Shown here: positions 33,649 to 41,912 of the stretch, in pieces
Layout: each line of letters opens with the position of its first letter
Position numbering within the stretch: the stretch's first letter is position 1
From: Syntrophaceae bacterium
GTDB lineage: Bacteria > Desulfobacterota > Syntrophia > Syntrophales > PHBD01
NCBI GenBank assembly: GCA_013177825.1
Contig: JABLXX010000006.1
Coordinates: forward strand, 62,001-126,000
Direction: 5' to 3'
Length of the DNA: 64,000 nucleotides
The notes under the pieces: generated by a model
Told to the model about the DNA's origin: nothing
What the model saw: only the letters and a program-made list of their open reading frames with translations
Database searches by the model: none
Program-made: the position numbers and the translations under genes

Positions 33649-34950
33649 TCAATCGTCGTCGTCATCGAATACGATTGACTCCGAACCGGCCGGAACCTCC
33701 GAGGCGATGGACCTGGAAATTCCCCTGGTCAGCAGTGCCATGATAAGGAAAAGGAGAATGACGGAGGCGATAATGATGATGACGATCGTCGTCGTCCAGG
33801 CTTTCGTCTCCGACTGGATTTTCTTGGCTGCCGCTGATGCGTACTCATTGTACTTCCCGACATCGACGCCCATGCCGATCCATCCGAACCCGGCGGGTTT
33901 GGGATAGGACGAGGCATAGTATTTGATCGGCGCGTAAGCCACGAACTTATCGAGGCCGGCAAATTTATACTGTTTCATACCCGCATTCCCTGCCGCGGCA
34001 TCCTTGGCAATGGCCGGGAGATTGGGATCCATGAAGGCCAACTGGTTCAGATCCAGGACTTCTTCGCCCTTCTTCGTCAAGGCGGCCTGATTGTCCGCTG
34101 TCAGCGGCGCCACCGGCGTGCCGTCCTCGTTCAAACCGGCGATATGGAAATCATTGGGATGCGAAATGATCAGCCCGCGGTTATCCACCATAAAGGCGTA
34201 GTTCCCTGTCGCGGCATCCGCTTCAAGAACATAGCCCGACTGGGTGGGAATGACGTTGTCGGTGAACTTCATCACGTGACGCATATCCAGCGCCAGTTCC
34301 ACCACACCGCTCGCACCCGACTTGTCGAAAACGGGCGTCGCAAAGCGGATGACACCATCGAACCGCTTGCCCTTGGCGAAATCCTGCTTGTTCACGTACC
34401 ATCCGGCAGGATGGGATACGTAAACCTCGCCGCGGGCCAAAGCCTTCGCCTTGGCAAAATAATCCTCTGATTTATAGGTCGTGCCCGCCGGGTTGGCCAC
34501 ATTCTTCAGATTCGCCCTCGGCACTACCTTGCCCCCGGAAATCCGGATCGTCTCGTTGCCCGAATTATCGATAAACGCCATCTCCGTGTACAGAGGCTCG
34601 GAGACCCGGATGATCTGGCCGTCCTTCTTTACCCAGAGAGCCCCGGTGTTTTTCGCCATGAAGTCCCTGTAGGCACCTTCCGTCGGCGGGATGATCGTGG
34701 CGACCAGAACGTCCTTTTCCCGTTCCTTCAGAAAACTGGCAACCTCCTCTGCAACGCTGATGGCGCGCGTCTTGATCTCCTCCTGCGCCTTCTGGTCAAG
34801 GACCGTCATGGCTCCTTGCCTCGCCATGTCCCCCACCTTGAAGATCCCGTTGGCGATAAGAATTGCCATGAGGGACAGAGGGATCACGACCAGCAGGAAG
34901 AAGATCTTACCGACAGAGAAGAACTGCTTGTCATTGTTCTTTTCTGACAT
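33649..34950 (-). CDS. Cache-domain membrane sensor without an output domain
   Basis: 433 residues from the second ATG (34950), which is 6 nt from AGGAG; an ATG at 34953 is possible. TM1 is ~15-34 (FFLLVVIPLSLMAILIANGIF). A ~350-residue periplasmic region reads as a double Cache/PAS-like ligand domain: SVAEEVASFLKEREKDVL, YKSEDYFAKAKALARGEVYVS, GVVELALDMRHVMKFTD and YAPIKYYASSYPKPAGFGWIGMGVD. TM2 is ~390-410 (TTTIVIIIIASVILLFLIMALL). Only ~23 cytoplasmic residues follow, ending in DDDDD. There is no HAMP, kinase, methyl-accepting or cyclase domain. It lies 39 bp downstream of atpE with no terminator between. Confidence 0.8.
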   Translation of the reverse strand: MSEKNNDKQFFSVGKIFFLLVVIPLSLMAILIANGIFKVGDMARQGAMTVLDQKAQEEIKTRAISVAEEVASFLKEREKDVLVATIIPPTEGAYRDFMAKNTGALWVKKDGQIIRVSEPLYTEMAFIDNSGNETIRISGGKVVPRANLKNVANPAGTTYKSEDYFAKAKALARGEVYVSHPAGWYVNKQDFAKGKRFDGVIRFATPVFDKSGASGVVELALDMRHVMKFTDNVIPTQSGYVLEADAATGNYAFMVDNRGLIISHPNDFHIAGLNEDGTPVAPLTADNQAALTKKGEEVLDLNQLAFMDPNLPAIAKDAAAGNAGMKQYKFAGLDKFVAYAPIKYYASSYPKPAGFGWIGMGVDVGKYNEYASAAAKKIQSETKAWTTTIVIIIIASVILLFLIMALLTRGISRSIASEVPAGSESIVFDDDDD

Positions 34951-34989
34951 CATCCTCTCCTGAGAAATGGATTTTTTGCAGAAGCAGCA

Positions 34990-35364
34990 TTACTTCATGA
35001 TGAGCGCTGCAAAGGGGTTCGCGTACAGGATCACCAGTCCGATAACCAGAGCATAAATGACGCAGGACTCGGCCATGGCCATACCAACCAGCATGGTCGT
35101 CATGATCTTGCCCTGAACGCCGGGGTTCCGGCCGACGGCCATACAGGCGCCGTTCGCTGCATTACCGATACCCGCACCGGCGCCGATGGCACCGAGGCCG
35201 ACGCCGATACCCGCCGCCAGCATGGCCGCGGCGGCGAAGAGGACCTTCGTGTAGTTATCGCCCGATGGAATCGCTTCTGCGGCCCAGACCGCCGGAGATG
35301 ACACAACAAGAGCTGCCACCGTTGCGATGAGTGTTAACAGTTTCTTCCCGAATTTCCCGAACAT
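34990..35364 (-). CDS. atpE: F-type ATP synthase subunit c with N-terminal signal sequence
   Basis: 124 residues; bare c subunits are ~80. Residues 1-29 are a signal peptide (KKLLTLIATVAALVVSSPAVWAAE), cleavage likely near AWA-AE. Two hairpin helices follow: LFAAAAMLAAGIGVGLGAIGAGAGIG with the glycine-rich packing face, the polar loop VGRNPGVQGK, and helix 2 with the ion-binding Glu99 in MAMAESCVIYALVIGLVILYANPF. The AES..Y helix-2 pattern resembles sodium-type rings. But the helix-1 glutamine of the sodium site is Ile66 here, so proton coupling is the safer guess. AAGGAG precedes the ATG. It stands apart from any other atp gene in the window. Confidence 0.93.
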   Translation of the reverse strand: MFGKFGKKLLTLIATVAALVVSSPAVWAAEAIPSGDNYTKVLFAAAAMLAAGIGVGLGAIGAGAGIGNAANGACMAVGRNPGVQGKIMTTMLVGMAMAESCVIYALVIGLVILYANPFAALIMK

Positions 35365-35578
35365 CTTGGATTCTCCTTTCTTCCTTTGGTGAGTAATTTT
35401 GTACCTCTGCCCTTAACATGATTCTTTCGCCAGGGGAAAGAGGTTTTTCGATCCGCCGTGTTGCAAGCAACGGCTGTACCACATCCTTACAAACCCATCA
35501 CGTGACTTGCAAACACCTGGAATAACATTCAGAAAAAAGATTCTGGTCGGGATGTCGCCTCCCCATCGAGCGCACGTT

Positions 35579-35599
35579 GGTTGAACGAACCGTTCAACC
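35579..35599. promoter_or_regulatory. Perfect inverted repeat, possible operator
   Basis: GGTTGAAC, GAACC spacer, GTTCAACC: an 8-bp perfect palindrome with 5-bp spacer, about 95 bp upstream of the mnmG promoter. The half-site GTTGAAC recurs at ~35622-35628. Its symmetry and spacing suit a dimeric regulator, but no regulator is identified. Confidence 0.4.
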
Positions 35600-35675
35600 G
35601 GCATCCCCGATGAAACGAAACGTTGAACGTTGTGATGTGCATGTTCCAGGAATCGGTGAAATCAAGGGGAACCCG

Positions 35676-35705
35676 TTGACAGCATCTCCTGCAATTCGCT
35701 ACGAT
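35676..35705 (+). promoter_or_regulatory. Sigma-70 type promoter for mnmG
   Basis: TTGACA (35676-35681), 18-bp spacer, TACGAT (35700-35705), 63 bp before the mnmG ATG. Confidence 0.55.
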
Positions 35706-35768
35706 GGCTGCCTTCCGGGACAACCGCCGCCGGATGCGAAACGGAGGCCCCGGCAGACGGAGAAAACC

Positions 35769-37667
35769 ATGCAGGAATATGACATCATCGTGATCGGCAG
35801 TGGTCATGCAGGCTGTGAAGCCGCCCTGGCAGCAGCCCGGATGGGCTGTGAGACTCTGCTGTTCAACATCAACCTGGATTCCGTGGCCCTGATGTCCTGT
35901 AACCCCGCCATCGGCGGGCTGGCGAAGGGCCAGCTTGTCAAGGAAATCGACGCCCTCGGGGGCGAGATGGGACGCATCGCGGACCGCACGGCGGTGCATT
36001 TCCGTCTCCTGAACGCTTCCAAGGGACCCGCCGTCCGTTCTTCCCGGTTTCAGTGCGACAAGCAGCTCTACCGGCTGGCCATGAAGGCGGTTGTGGAGCG
36101 GGAAAGACGCGTCCACCTCCGTCAATCGCTGGTCACGGCCCTGCGGGTGGAAGGGGACCGCGTAACCGGCGTCATCGACCAGGCCGGTGTCTCCTATGCG
36201 GGGCGTGCCGTCGTCATTACCACCGGCACCTTTCTGAACGGCCTCATCCACATCGGTACCGCCCGTTTTTCCGCTGGCCGGGCCGGGGAGATCGCCTCGC
36301 TGGAACTTGCGGAACACTTGAAATCCCAAGGCTTTGAAACGGGCCGGATGAAAACGGGAACGCCCCCCCGGCTTCGGGCGTCATCCATCGATTTCTCCCG
36401 TCTCGCCCGACAGGACAGCGACCCGGAACCGGAGGCTTTCTCCTACACGACGGAAACGCTGCGGAAGGAGCGCCTCCCCTCTTACTTTACGGCCACAACG
36501 GAAGAGACGCGCCGGATCATCGCAGACAACATCCGCCTGTCCCCTCTTTATTCCGGGTCCATCCAGGGTGTCGGCGCCCGCTACTGCCCCTCCCTCGAGG
36601 ACAAGATCGTCCGCTTTTCCAACCGGGAGAGCCACCCTGTGGTCCTCGAGTTCGAGGGGCTCGACACGGAAGAAGTGTATGCAAAGGGGCTCGGCAATTC
36701 GATGCCGCCGCATCTCCAGGAGCGGATCGTTCACAGCGTCCCCGGGCTCGAGGCGGCGGAGATCATGCGCTACGCCTACGCCATCGAATACGATTTCATC
36801 CAGCCCACCCAGCTTCAGCCAACCCTTGAGACAAAGCGGCTCCGGGGACTCTACCTAGCCGGGCAGATCAATGGGACGTCCGGATACGAGGAAGCCGCCG
36901 CCCAGGGCCTGTGGGCCGGGATCAACGCCGCCTGCGCCGTTCAGGGACGGGAGCCCTTCATCCTCAGGCGCTCAGAGGCCTATATGGGCGTGCTGATGGA
37001 CGACTTGGTCACACGGGGGGTGGACGAACCGTATCGGATGTTCACCTCTCGGGCGGAATACCGGCTGCTCCTGCGGGAGGACAACGCCGCCATCCGCCTG
37101 ATGGGAAAGGGGCACGAGCTCGGCCTGGTGCCGTCCGACGTTTACCGCGACCTCCGGGAAAGGGTCCGGCAGATCGAGTCCGGGATGAAACGTCTGACGT
37201 CGATCAAGATATACCCCGTGGAAGAGAGCGCACGCAAGCTCCAGGCTCTCGGGTCGTCCCCCCTTCGGAACCCGGCCACTCTCTTCGATCTCCTCAAGCG
37301 GGAGGAAATCGGCTATGACGGCCTGTCCGTCTTCGACGGCTGGGAAGCGATCCCGGACCGGATGGTCAAGGGGCAGATCGAGATCGAAGCGAAGTACGAG
37401 GGGTACATCCGGCGTCAGCGCGAGGCCGTCGAGAAGATGAAGGCCCAGGAGGAGAAGGCCATCCCGCCTTCGATGGACTATGAAAACGTTCCGGGCCTGT
37501 CCAACGAACTCCGGGGAAAACTGAAGGCCATAGCCCCAGCGACCATTGCCCAGGCGGGACGGATTCCCGGGATGACCCAGTCGGCCCTCGCTTCCATCCT
37601 GATCATCATAAAGAAAATGAAGGGGCCACCCACAGACCGCCGTGACGACCCAGCCGCCCGCCCCTGA
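35769..37667 (+). CDS. mnmG: tRNA uridine-5-carboxymethylaminomethyl modification enzyme MnmG (GidA)
   Basis: 632 residues from the ATG at 35769 (GGAG 7 nt upstream; opens MQEYDIIVIGSGHAGCEAAL). With MnmE it installs the cmnm5 group on U34 of tRNAs reading two-codon boxes. The FAD dinucleotide motif is GSGHAGCEAALAAARMG; LMSCNPAIGGLAKGQLVKEIDALGGEMG and TGTFLNGLIHIG are hallmark segments. The C-terminal helical domain (from ~550) ends near ALASILIIIKKMK and is needed for MnmE binding. mnmE is not in the window. The next gene begins 26 bp before its end. Confidence 0.96.
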   Translation: MQEYDIIVIGSGHAGCEAALAAARMGCETLLFNINLDSVALMSCNPAIGGLAKGQLVKEIDALGGEMGRIADRTAVHFRLLNASKGPAVRSSRFQCDKQLYRLAMKAVVERERRVHLRQSLVTALRVEGDRVTGVIDQAGVSYAGRAVVITTGTFLNGLIHIGTARFSAGRAGEIASLELAEHLKSQGFETGRMKTGTPPRLRASSIDFSRLARQDSDPEPEAFSYTTETLRKERLPSYFTATTEETRRIIADNIRLSPLYSGSIQGVGARYCPSLEDKIVRFSNRESHPVVLEFEGLDTEEVYAKGLGNSMPPHLQERIVHSVPGLEAAEIMRYAYAIEYDFIQPTQLQPTLETKRLRGLYLAGQINGTSGYEEAAAQGLWAGINAACAVQGREPFILRRSEAYMGVLMDDLVTRGVDEPYRMFTSRAEYRLLLREDNAAIRLMGKGHELGLVPSDVYRDLRERVRQIESGMKRLTSIKIYPVEESARKLQALGSSPLRNPATLFDLLKREEIGYDGLSVFDGWEAIPDRMVKGQIEIEAKYEGYIRRQREAVEKMKAQEEKAIPPSMDYENVPGLSNELRGKLKAIAPATIAQAGRIPGMTQSALASILIIIKKMKGPPTDRRDDPAARP

Positions 37668-38604
37668 TCCCGACACTACCCCATGGGGACTCCGTCCGAG
37701 GCGGAGCCGGCCCGATCTTATCGTCGCGGGCAGCCCCGAACGCGTCCTGTCGCGCCTGGTCCTTGAAGACGAGAACGGCAGCCTCTGGATTCTCGAGGAG
37801 GTCGCAGCCGGAGCGGTCACGCAGAAGGAGCGCCAGGCGGAGATCCTGGACCGTCTGAGCTTCTCCGGCCTGAAATCAGTCCATCCCTATCTCCGGGATC
37901 GCTGCGGCTCGTGGATTGCCTGCGGAAAGGGAAGCTGCCGGATGCTCCGGCCTTTTCTGGATGGAGACTTCCCGGAGCGGCCCGGCTACGCCCGCGAAGC
38001 CTGGCGGGGAGAGGCCCTGGGAACCTTTCTCGCCGGCCTCCGCCGGGCAGCTCATTCCCTGCCTCCGGAAATCCAGGGCCTGCCGTTTTCCCTGGAAACC
38101 TTCGTCGGAGATCTCCTGGAGCGAATCCGCCGCCGTGACCCCGCCATCCTGCCGGAGCTGAGTTCCGCCGTTTTAAGGCTGCGGGAACGCCTCTTCCCCG
38201 TTCTCGCGCGCCTGCCCTCGGCCTTCTGCCATGGCGACTTCCACCCCCTCAACGCCATCTGGTCGCAACGGACCCTGAAATCCGTGATCGACTGGGAGTT
38301 CTGCGGTCCCAAAACGGAGGCCTTCGATGCGGCCCTCCTCATGGGATGCATCGGCATGGAGGATCCCCAGGCCCTGACGGGCTCCTTCATCCCGGCGTTT
38401 CTCGCCGGAATCCGCCGGGAGAATCTCCTGTCGCCGGCCAGCCTGTCCGTCCTCTTCGAACTGGTCCTGGCGGTTCGCTTCCTATGGCTGTCCGAGTGGC
38501 TTCGCGGACGGGATATGGAGATGGCACGGCTGGAGCTGGACTACATGGACCTGCTCCTGTCGGAAGAATCGCTCCTCCGGGAGGCCTGGGAGCTTCCACG
38601 CTGA
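37642..38604 (+). CDS. Aminoglycoside phosphotransferase (APH) family kinase
   Basis: 320 residues, GTG start overlapping mnmG by 26 bp; a later start is possible. The kinase core is of APH/choline-kinase type: an N-lobe with LVLEDENGSLWILEEV, catalytic loop FCHGDFHPLNAIW (Asp and Asn in place) and metal-binding VIDWEFCGPKTEAFDAALL. Family members phosphorylate small molecules such as homoserine, choline, sugars or antibiotics. The substrate cannot be inferred; resistance is not implied. It converges on the TauE-like gene with only 38 bp between them. Confidence 0.85.
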   Translation: MTTQPPAPDPDTTPWGLRPRRSRPDLIVAGSPERVLSRLVLEDENGSLWILEEVAAGAVTQKERQAEILDRLSFSGLKSVHPYLRDRCGSWIACGKGSCRMLRPFLDGDFPERPGYAREAWRGEALGTFLAGLRRAAHSLPPEIQGLPFSLETFVGDLLERIRRRDPAILPELSSAVLRLRERLFPVLARLPSAFCHGDFHPLNAIWSQRTLKSVIDWEFCGPKTEAFDAALLMGCIGMEDPQALTGSFIPAFLAGIRRENLLSPASLSVLFELVLAVRFLWLSEWLRGRDMEMARLELDYMDLLLSEESLLREAWELPR

Positions 38605-38642
38605 ATCGGCGACTGCGCCGGGGCGGTTCCGACCGTTGCCGG

Positions 38643-39374
38643 CTACAGCGACCGGAACAGCGTGAAGATCCCCAGGAGGCCCAGCATGGCGAACACCACG
38701 CTGCGATACGAGCGCTCTCCGAGTCTGCCGTAAAGGACGTGTCCCAGCCAGGTGCCCGTCAGGATGGGTATGATGGAGTACAGGAAGAGCTTGAGCACCG
38801 GCTCCGTCATCAGTCCTTCCCTCGCCTGGAACAGGATGACCACGATCCCCGAAAACAGGAAAAAGCCCTGCAGGGTCGCCTTGAGGACGTCCTTGCTCCA
38901 GGGCTGGAGCGTGACGTAAACGATGACGGGCGGTCCGGAGGCGCTGATCGCCCCGCCGAACAATCCCCCCAGAAAACCGAATCCGTAGGGCCATGCCCCC
39001 CGCAGCTCCCGGGTGTTCGGCGAAGCCAGGAAAAAGCCCCAGAGGCTGTAAAGCAGAAGGACAAGCCCGACAAACCGCTGGATCCAGAGGGCATGCAGGT
39101 GGACAAGAAGCATGACGCCGAGGGGAATGCCGGGAAGGCTGCCCAGGAGGAGAGGAAGAACCTTCCGCCAGTCCAGGTAGCGCCGGAGGGGAATGGTGAG
39201 CCCGACCGTCAGGAGCGCGCCGAAGAGGCTGGTCACTGGGACCGCCATCCGCACGTCCAGCCAGAGCATGACCAGCGGCAGCGACAGGAGGACCGAGCCG
39301 AAGCCGGTGAATCCTTGAACCAGCCCGGCGAAAAAGGCGATCAGAAGGATCCAGAAGATGGTGTCAGGCGGCAT
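38643..39374 (-). CDS. TauE/SafE family sulfite/anion exporter-like permease
   Basis: 243 residues, about eight hydrophobic segments. The N-terminal repeat has the family's AFFAGLVQGFTGFGSVLLSLPL motif; the second repeat has GFGFLGGLFGGAISASGPPVIVYV. These two half-repeats with GxxxGxxGxG are diagnostic. Members move sulfite, sulfoacetate, taurine-derived or other organic anions; the substrate is unknown. It follows tolB on the same strand after 36 bp, in the position usually taken by pal. Confidence 0.9.
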   Translation of the reverse strand: MPPDTIFWILLIAFFAGLVQGFTGFGSVLLSLPLVMLWLDVRMAVPVTSLFGALLTVGLTIPLRRYLDWRKVLPLLLGSLPGIPLGVMLLVHLHALWIQRFVGLVLLLYSLWGFFLASPNTRELRGAWPYGFGFLGGLFGGAISASGPPVIVYVTLQPWSKDVLKATLQGFFLFSGIVVILFQAREGLMTEPVLKLFLYSIIPILTGTWLGHVLYGRLGERSYRSVVFAMLGLLGIFTLFRSL

Positions 39375-39410
39375 GATGATCCGGTTCCGCGGGGAGTTGC
39401 ATTCATCCGG

Positions 39411-40736
39411 TCACTTCAGTCGCGGCGACCAGGACGGCGAAGTCGCACCTCCATCCTGGAGCGTCCGGACGTTCGTCCCGTTGACGTTCATCACCTGGAT
39501 CCGCCCCCCTCCCCGGCGGGAGCTGTAAACGATGTAACGGCCATCGGGTGACCAGGTGGGGGACTCGTTGTCGTCCCGGTCGAATGTGAGCTGCAGCAGG
39601 TTGGATCCGTCTTCGTCGATGGTGAAGATCTGGAACCGGCCGCCGGCCATGCCTTCGAACGCAAGACGCTTGCCCCGGGGAGACCAGGACGGCGACGTGT
39701 TATAATTCCCCTCGAATGTGAGCCGACGGACGTTGCTTCCGTCGGTATTCATCAGGTAGATCTGGGGGGAGCCGCCCCGGTTGGAGACGAAGGCGATCCG
39801 GGTGCCGTCGGGTGACCAGGCGGGCGAGATATCGATGGAGGCGCTGAAGGTCAGCCTGCGAAGCTGATAGGATGACGTGTCCAGAACATAAATCTCCTCG
39901 TTGCCGTCCTTGCTCAGGGTAACAAGCAGCCGGCGCCCGTCGGGGGACCAGGAGCCGGCCAGGTTGATCCCACCGTAATCGATAAGCTTCCTGATTCTTC
40001 TGGTTGCCAGGTCCTGTACATACAGGTCCGGCGTACCGTCCTTGTAGGAGGTGAAGGCCAGCATCCGGCCGTCGGGAGACCAGCGCGGTGCATAGAGGAT
40101 GCTCTGGTGGCTCGTGAGCCGCTGACGTTCCGTCCCGTCGAAAAGGACTGAATAGATATCACCCTTCCCCTTCGACTTCATGACGAAGGCGATCTTCGTA
40201 TCGAACACTCCCCCCTCTCCCGTGAGGGCCATGAGAATGTCCGAAGCAAAACGCCGGAGCAGTTCCTCAGGCTTGTCCTTGCGTCCCTTGTAACCCTTGG
40301 CGACCAGGACCTCCCCTTTGACGACGTCGAAGAGACGGGCCTCGATGTCGAGCTCCGTTCCGGTGACGGCAAAGGAACCCTTGACCAGGAACTCGGAGCC
40401 GATGGCGGACCAGTCGTCAAACCGGAACGTTCCCGGCAGAATGCCCGCTTTCCGGGGATCCTCCAGGAAAGCCTTCCGGGAAATGACGTTAAAGAATCCC
40501 GTTACATCCAGATAGTGCCCCAGCCGGTCCGCCAAGCCTTGCGACAGGCCTTCCGATCCGGGACCGCTCGTCCTGGACTGGAAATCCGTCACGGCGATGG
40601 GAAACTTCTGGAAGGCGGGCGAATCGATGTCCAGATAGACCTTCGCCAAGGCCGGCCCCGGTGGAAGGAGCAGGAGGAACATCACGAAAAAAAAGACACG
40701 GAATCTGCAGACCTGGGTTCGTACCGCTTCAGGCAT
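39411..40736 (-). CDS. tolB: Tol-Pal system periplasmic protein TolB
   Basis: 441 residues. Signal peptide FRVFFFVMFLLLLPPGPALA. An N-terminal TolB-N domain (FPIAVTDFQSRTSG to ~170) is followed by a beta-propeller (~190-435). Its blades repeat the ADxSPDGxxIAFxS theme: YAPRWSPDGRMLAFTSYKDG, SPAWSPDGTRIAFVSNRGG, SPTWSPDGRYIVYSSRRGG. TolB links the TolQRA motor to Pal at the outer membrane during constriction. It is last of tolQ-R-A-B; no pal follows. Confidence 0.95.
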   Translation of the reverse strand: MPEAVRTQVCRFRVFFFVMFLLLLPPGPALAKVYLDIDSPAFQKFPIAVTDFQSRTSGPGSEGLSQGLADRLGHYLDVTGFFNVISRKAFLEDPRKAGILPGTFRFDDWSAIGSEFLVKGSFAVTGTELDIEARLFDVVKGEVLVAKGYKGRKDKPEELLRRFASDILMALTGEGGVFDTKIAFVMKSKGKGDIYSVLFDGTERQRLTSHQSILYAPRWSPDGRMLAFTSYKDGTPDLYVQDLATRRIRKLIDYGGINLAGSWSPDGRRLLVTLSKDGNEEIYVLDTSSYQLRRLTFSASIDISPAWSPDGTRIAFVSNRGGSPQIYLMNTDGSNVRRLTFEGNYNTSPSWSPRGKRLAFEGMAGGRFQIFTIDEDGSNLLQLTFDRDDNESPTWSPDGRYIVYSSRRGGGRIQVMNVNGTNVRTLQDGGATSPSWSPRLK

Positions 40737-40739
40737 GGC

Positions 40740-41486
40740 TCACCTTTTCAGTTGGGACGAATGAAACCGGATGCCGACCTCGACCACCCGGTCGGGAATC
40801 CATTCCGGAAGGGGGGGGAAGGGGGATGCTTTCTGCACTGCCTTCAGGGCCGAATCGTCAAAATATCGGTTGCCGGACCGTTTTTCAAAGTCCAGCCCGG
40901 TAATCTCTCCGCTGCGGAGAATGCGGGCCTGGACAATTGCCTCCAGGGTCTGCCCTTTCGTCAGGTCCGCCGGGAGGGCCCACTGATTGCGGATCCGGTT
41001 CCAGAGGACGGCATAATAAACGCCCATGCGATTGTTCAGATCGGCCTCGGACATCTGGCTGGAAGAAGACGAGAAGCGGGCCGTCATCGCCGGCTTGGAC
41101 GGGGATGTCGACCGTTCCGTCTGCTCCACTTTCCGGCGGAGCTCTTCGATTCTTCGGTCCAGGACTGCCTGCTGCTTAGCCGGTTTCGCCGTCTTCCTTG
41201 AAAGGGCGACCGGCTCCTTCCTGAGGACCGTCGAGTGATCCGGCTTGGCGACGCCCAGAACCTCCCGGGTCAGATCCGGACCTGGAGATTTGAGAACCGT
41301 GTCCGCCATGCTGACGAGGGAAACGGAATAGACGGGACCGAACGTGAGCCGCGTGGGGGAAGAGATGGGACCGAGGGAGACCAGAAGGACAAGGACGAGG
41401 ACATGCAGGAATCCGGAAAAGAGGATCATGCGGTTCAGGCTGCTCCCCCCGTGCTGATGCGGTCGGAAGAGCCCGGCGGATGTCAT
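40740..41486 (-). CDS. tolA: TolA/TonB-type energy-transducing protein
   Basis: 248 residues. One N-terminal membrane helix (MILFSGFLHVLVLVLLVSL) with the His-containing SHLVLL-like motif. The charged middle segment (DRRIEELRRKVEQTERS) is far shorter than in E. coli TolA. The C-terminal domain is TonB/TolA-III-like: YYAVLWNRIRNQWALPADL, VQARILRSGEITGLDFEKRSG, DDSALKAVQKASPFPPLP. Its ATG overlaps the tolR stop by 4 bp, and tolB starts 3 bp later. Position in the tol operon favours TolA over TonB. Confidence 0.9.
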   Translation of the reverse strand: MTSAGLFRPHQHGGSSLNRMILFSGFLHVLVLVLLVSLGPISSPTRLTFGPVYSVSLVSMADTVLKSPGPDLTREVLGVAKPDHSTVLRKEPVALSRKTAKPAKQQAVLDRRIEELRRKVEQTERSTSPSKPAMTARFSSSSSQMSEADLNNRMGVYYAVLWNRIRNQWALPADLTKGQTLEAIVQARILRSGEITGLDFEKRSGNRYFDDSALKAVQKASPFPPLPEWIPDRVVEVGIRFHSSQLKR

Positions 41487-41908
41487 CGCTCCTCCTCCGG
41501 GGGTTCGGTGATCATGCCGAGTTTGTCGACGCCGCCCTTTCTCACCGCCGCCATGACCTGCACGACGAATCCGTAAGGCACGGTCTTGTCCGCCCGCAGA
41601 TAGACGTCCCGGTCGATCCGGTTGGCGAAAATGGCCTCAAGCTTGTCGCTCAATTCCACCAGGGTCACGCGGGTCCGGTTGAGAACGATCTCCTGGTTGC
41701 TCCGGATCGTCAGGACGAGCTTTTCCTCCGTTACGTCGACGCTTTTCGACTTGACCTGGGGAAGGTTGACGTCAATGCCCATCTGGAGCATCGGGGCCGT
41801 CACCATGAAGATGATGAGGAGCACCAGGACCACGTCCACGAGCGGCGTCACATTGATTTCCGCCATGGGCTTGTGGTCGGAGGCGGTCCTTCGGAAACGG
41901 TTCATCAC
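41483..41908 (-). CDS. tolR: TolR/ExbD-type proton-channel subunit
   Basis: 141 residues, normal size. One helix follows the N-terminal MAEINVTPLVDVVLVLLIIFMV, carrying the essential Asp that forms the proton path with TolQ. The periplasmic domain (~45-140) contains INLPQ-like VNLPQVKSKS and VYLRADKTVPYGFVVQVMAAV. It is located between tolQ (4 bp away) and tolA (4-bp overlap). Confidence 0.94.
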   Translation of the reverse strand: MMNRFRRTASDHKPMAEINVTPLVDVVLVLLIIFMVTAPMLQMGIDVNLPQVKSKSVDVTEEKLVLTIRSNQEIVLNRTRVTLVELSDKLEAIFANRIDRDVYLRADKTVPYGFVVQVMAAVRKGGVDKLGMITEPPEEER

Positions 41909-41912
41909 GGAA

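Larger units (their letters stand above)
35365..35768. other. Divergent atpE-mnmG intergenic region
   Basis: 404 bp. It contains the atpE leader, an inverted repeat (35579-35599), a repeated AACGTT pattern just after it (~35617-35633) and the mnmG promoter (35676-35705). No gene or known RNA was recognised. Confidence 0.5.

Noticed and set aside
34990-35364. Sodium-specific ATP synthase ring
   Set aside because: The helix-2 motif fits, but the helix-1 glutamine is replaced by Ile66, so a sodium claim is not supported.
35577-35768. Extended N-terminus for MnmG (start at 35577)
   Set aside because: The FAD motif of MnmG begins a few residues after the ATG at 35769; the upstream extension crosses an inverted repeat and a promoter.
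37642-38604. Aminoglycoside resistance gene
   Set aside because: Only the general APH-fold kinase motifs are visible and the chromosomal context next to mnmG gives no sign of resistance.
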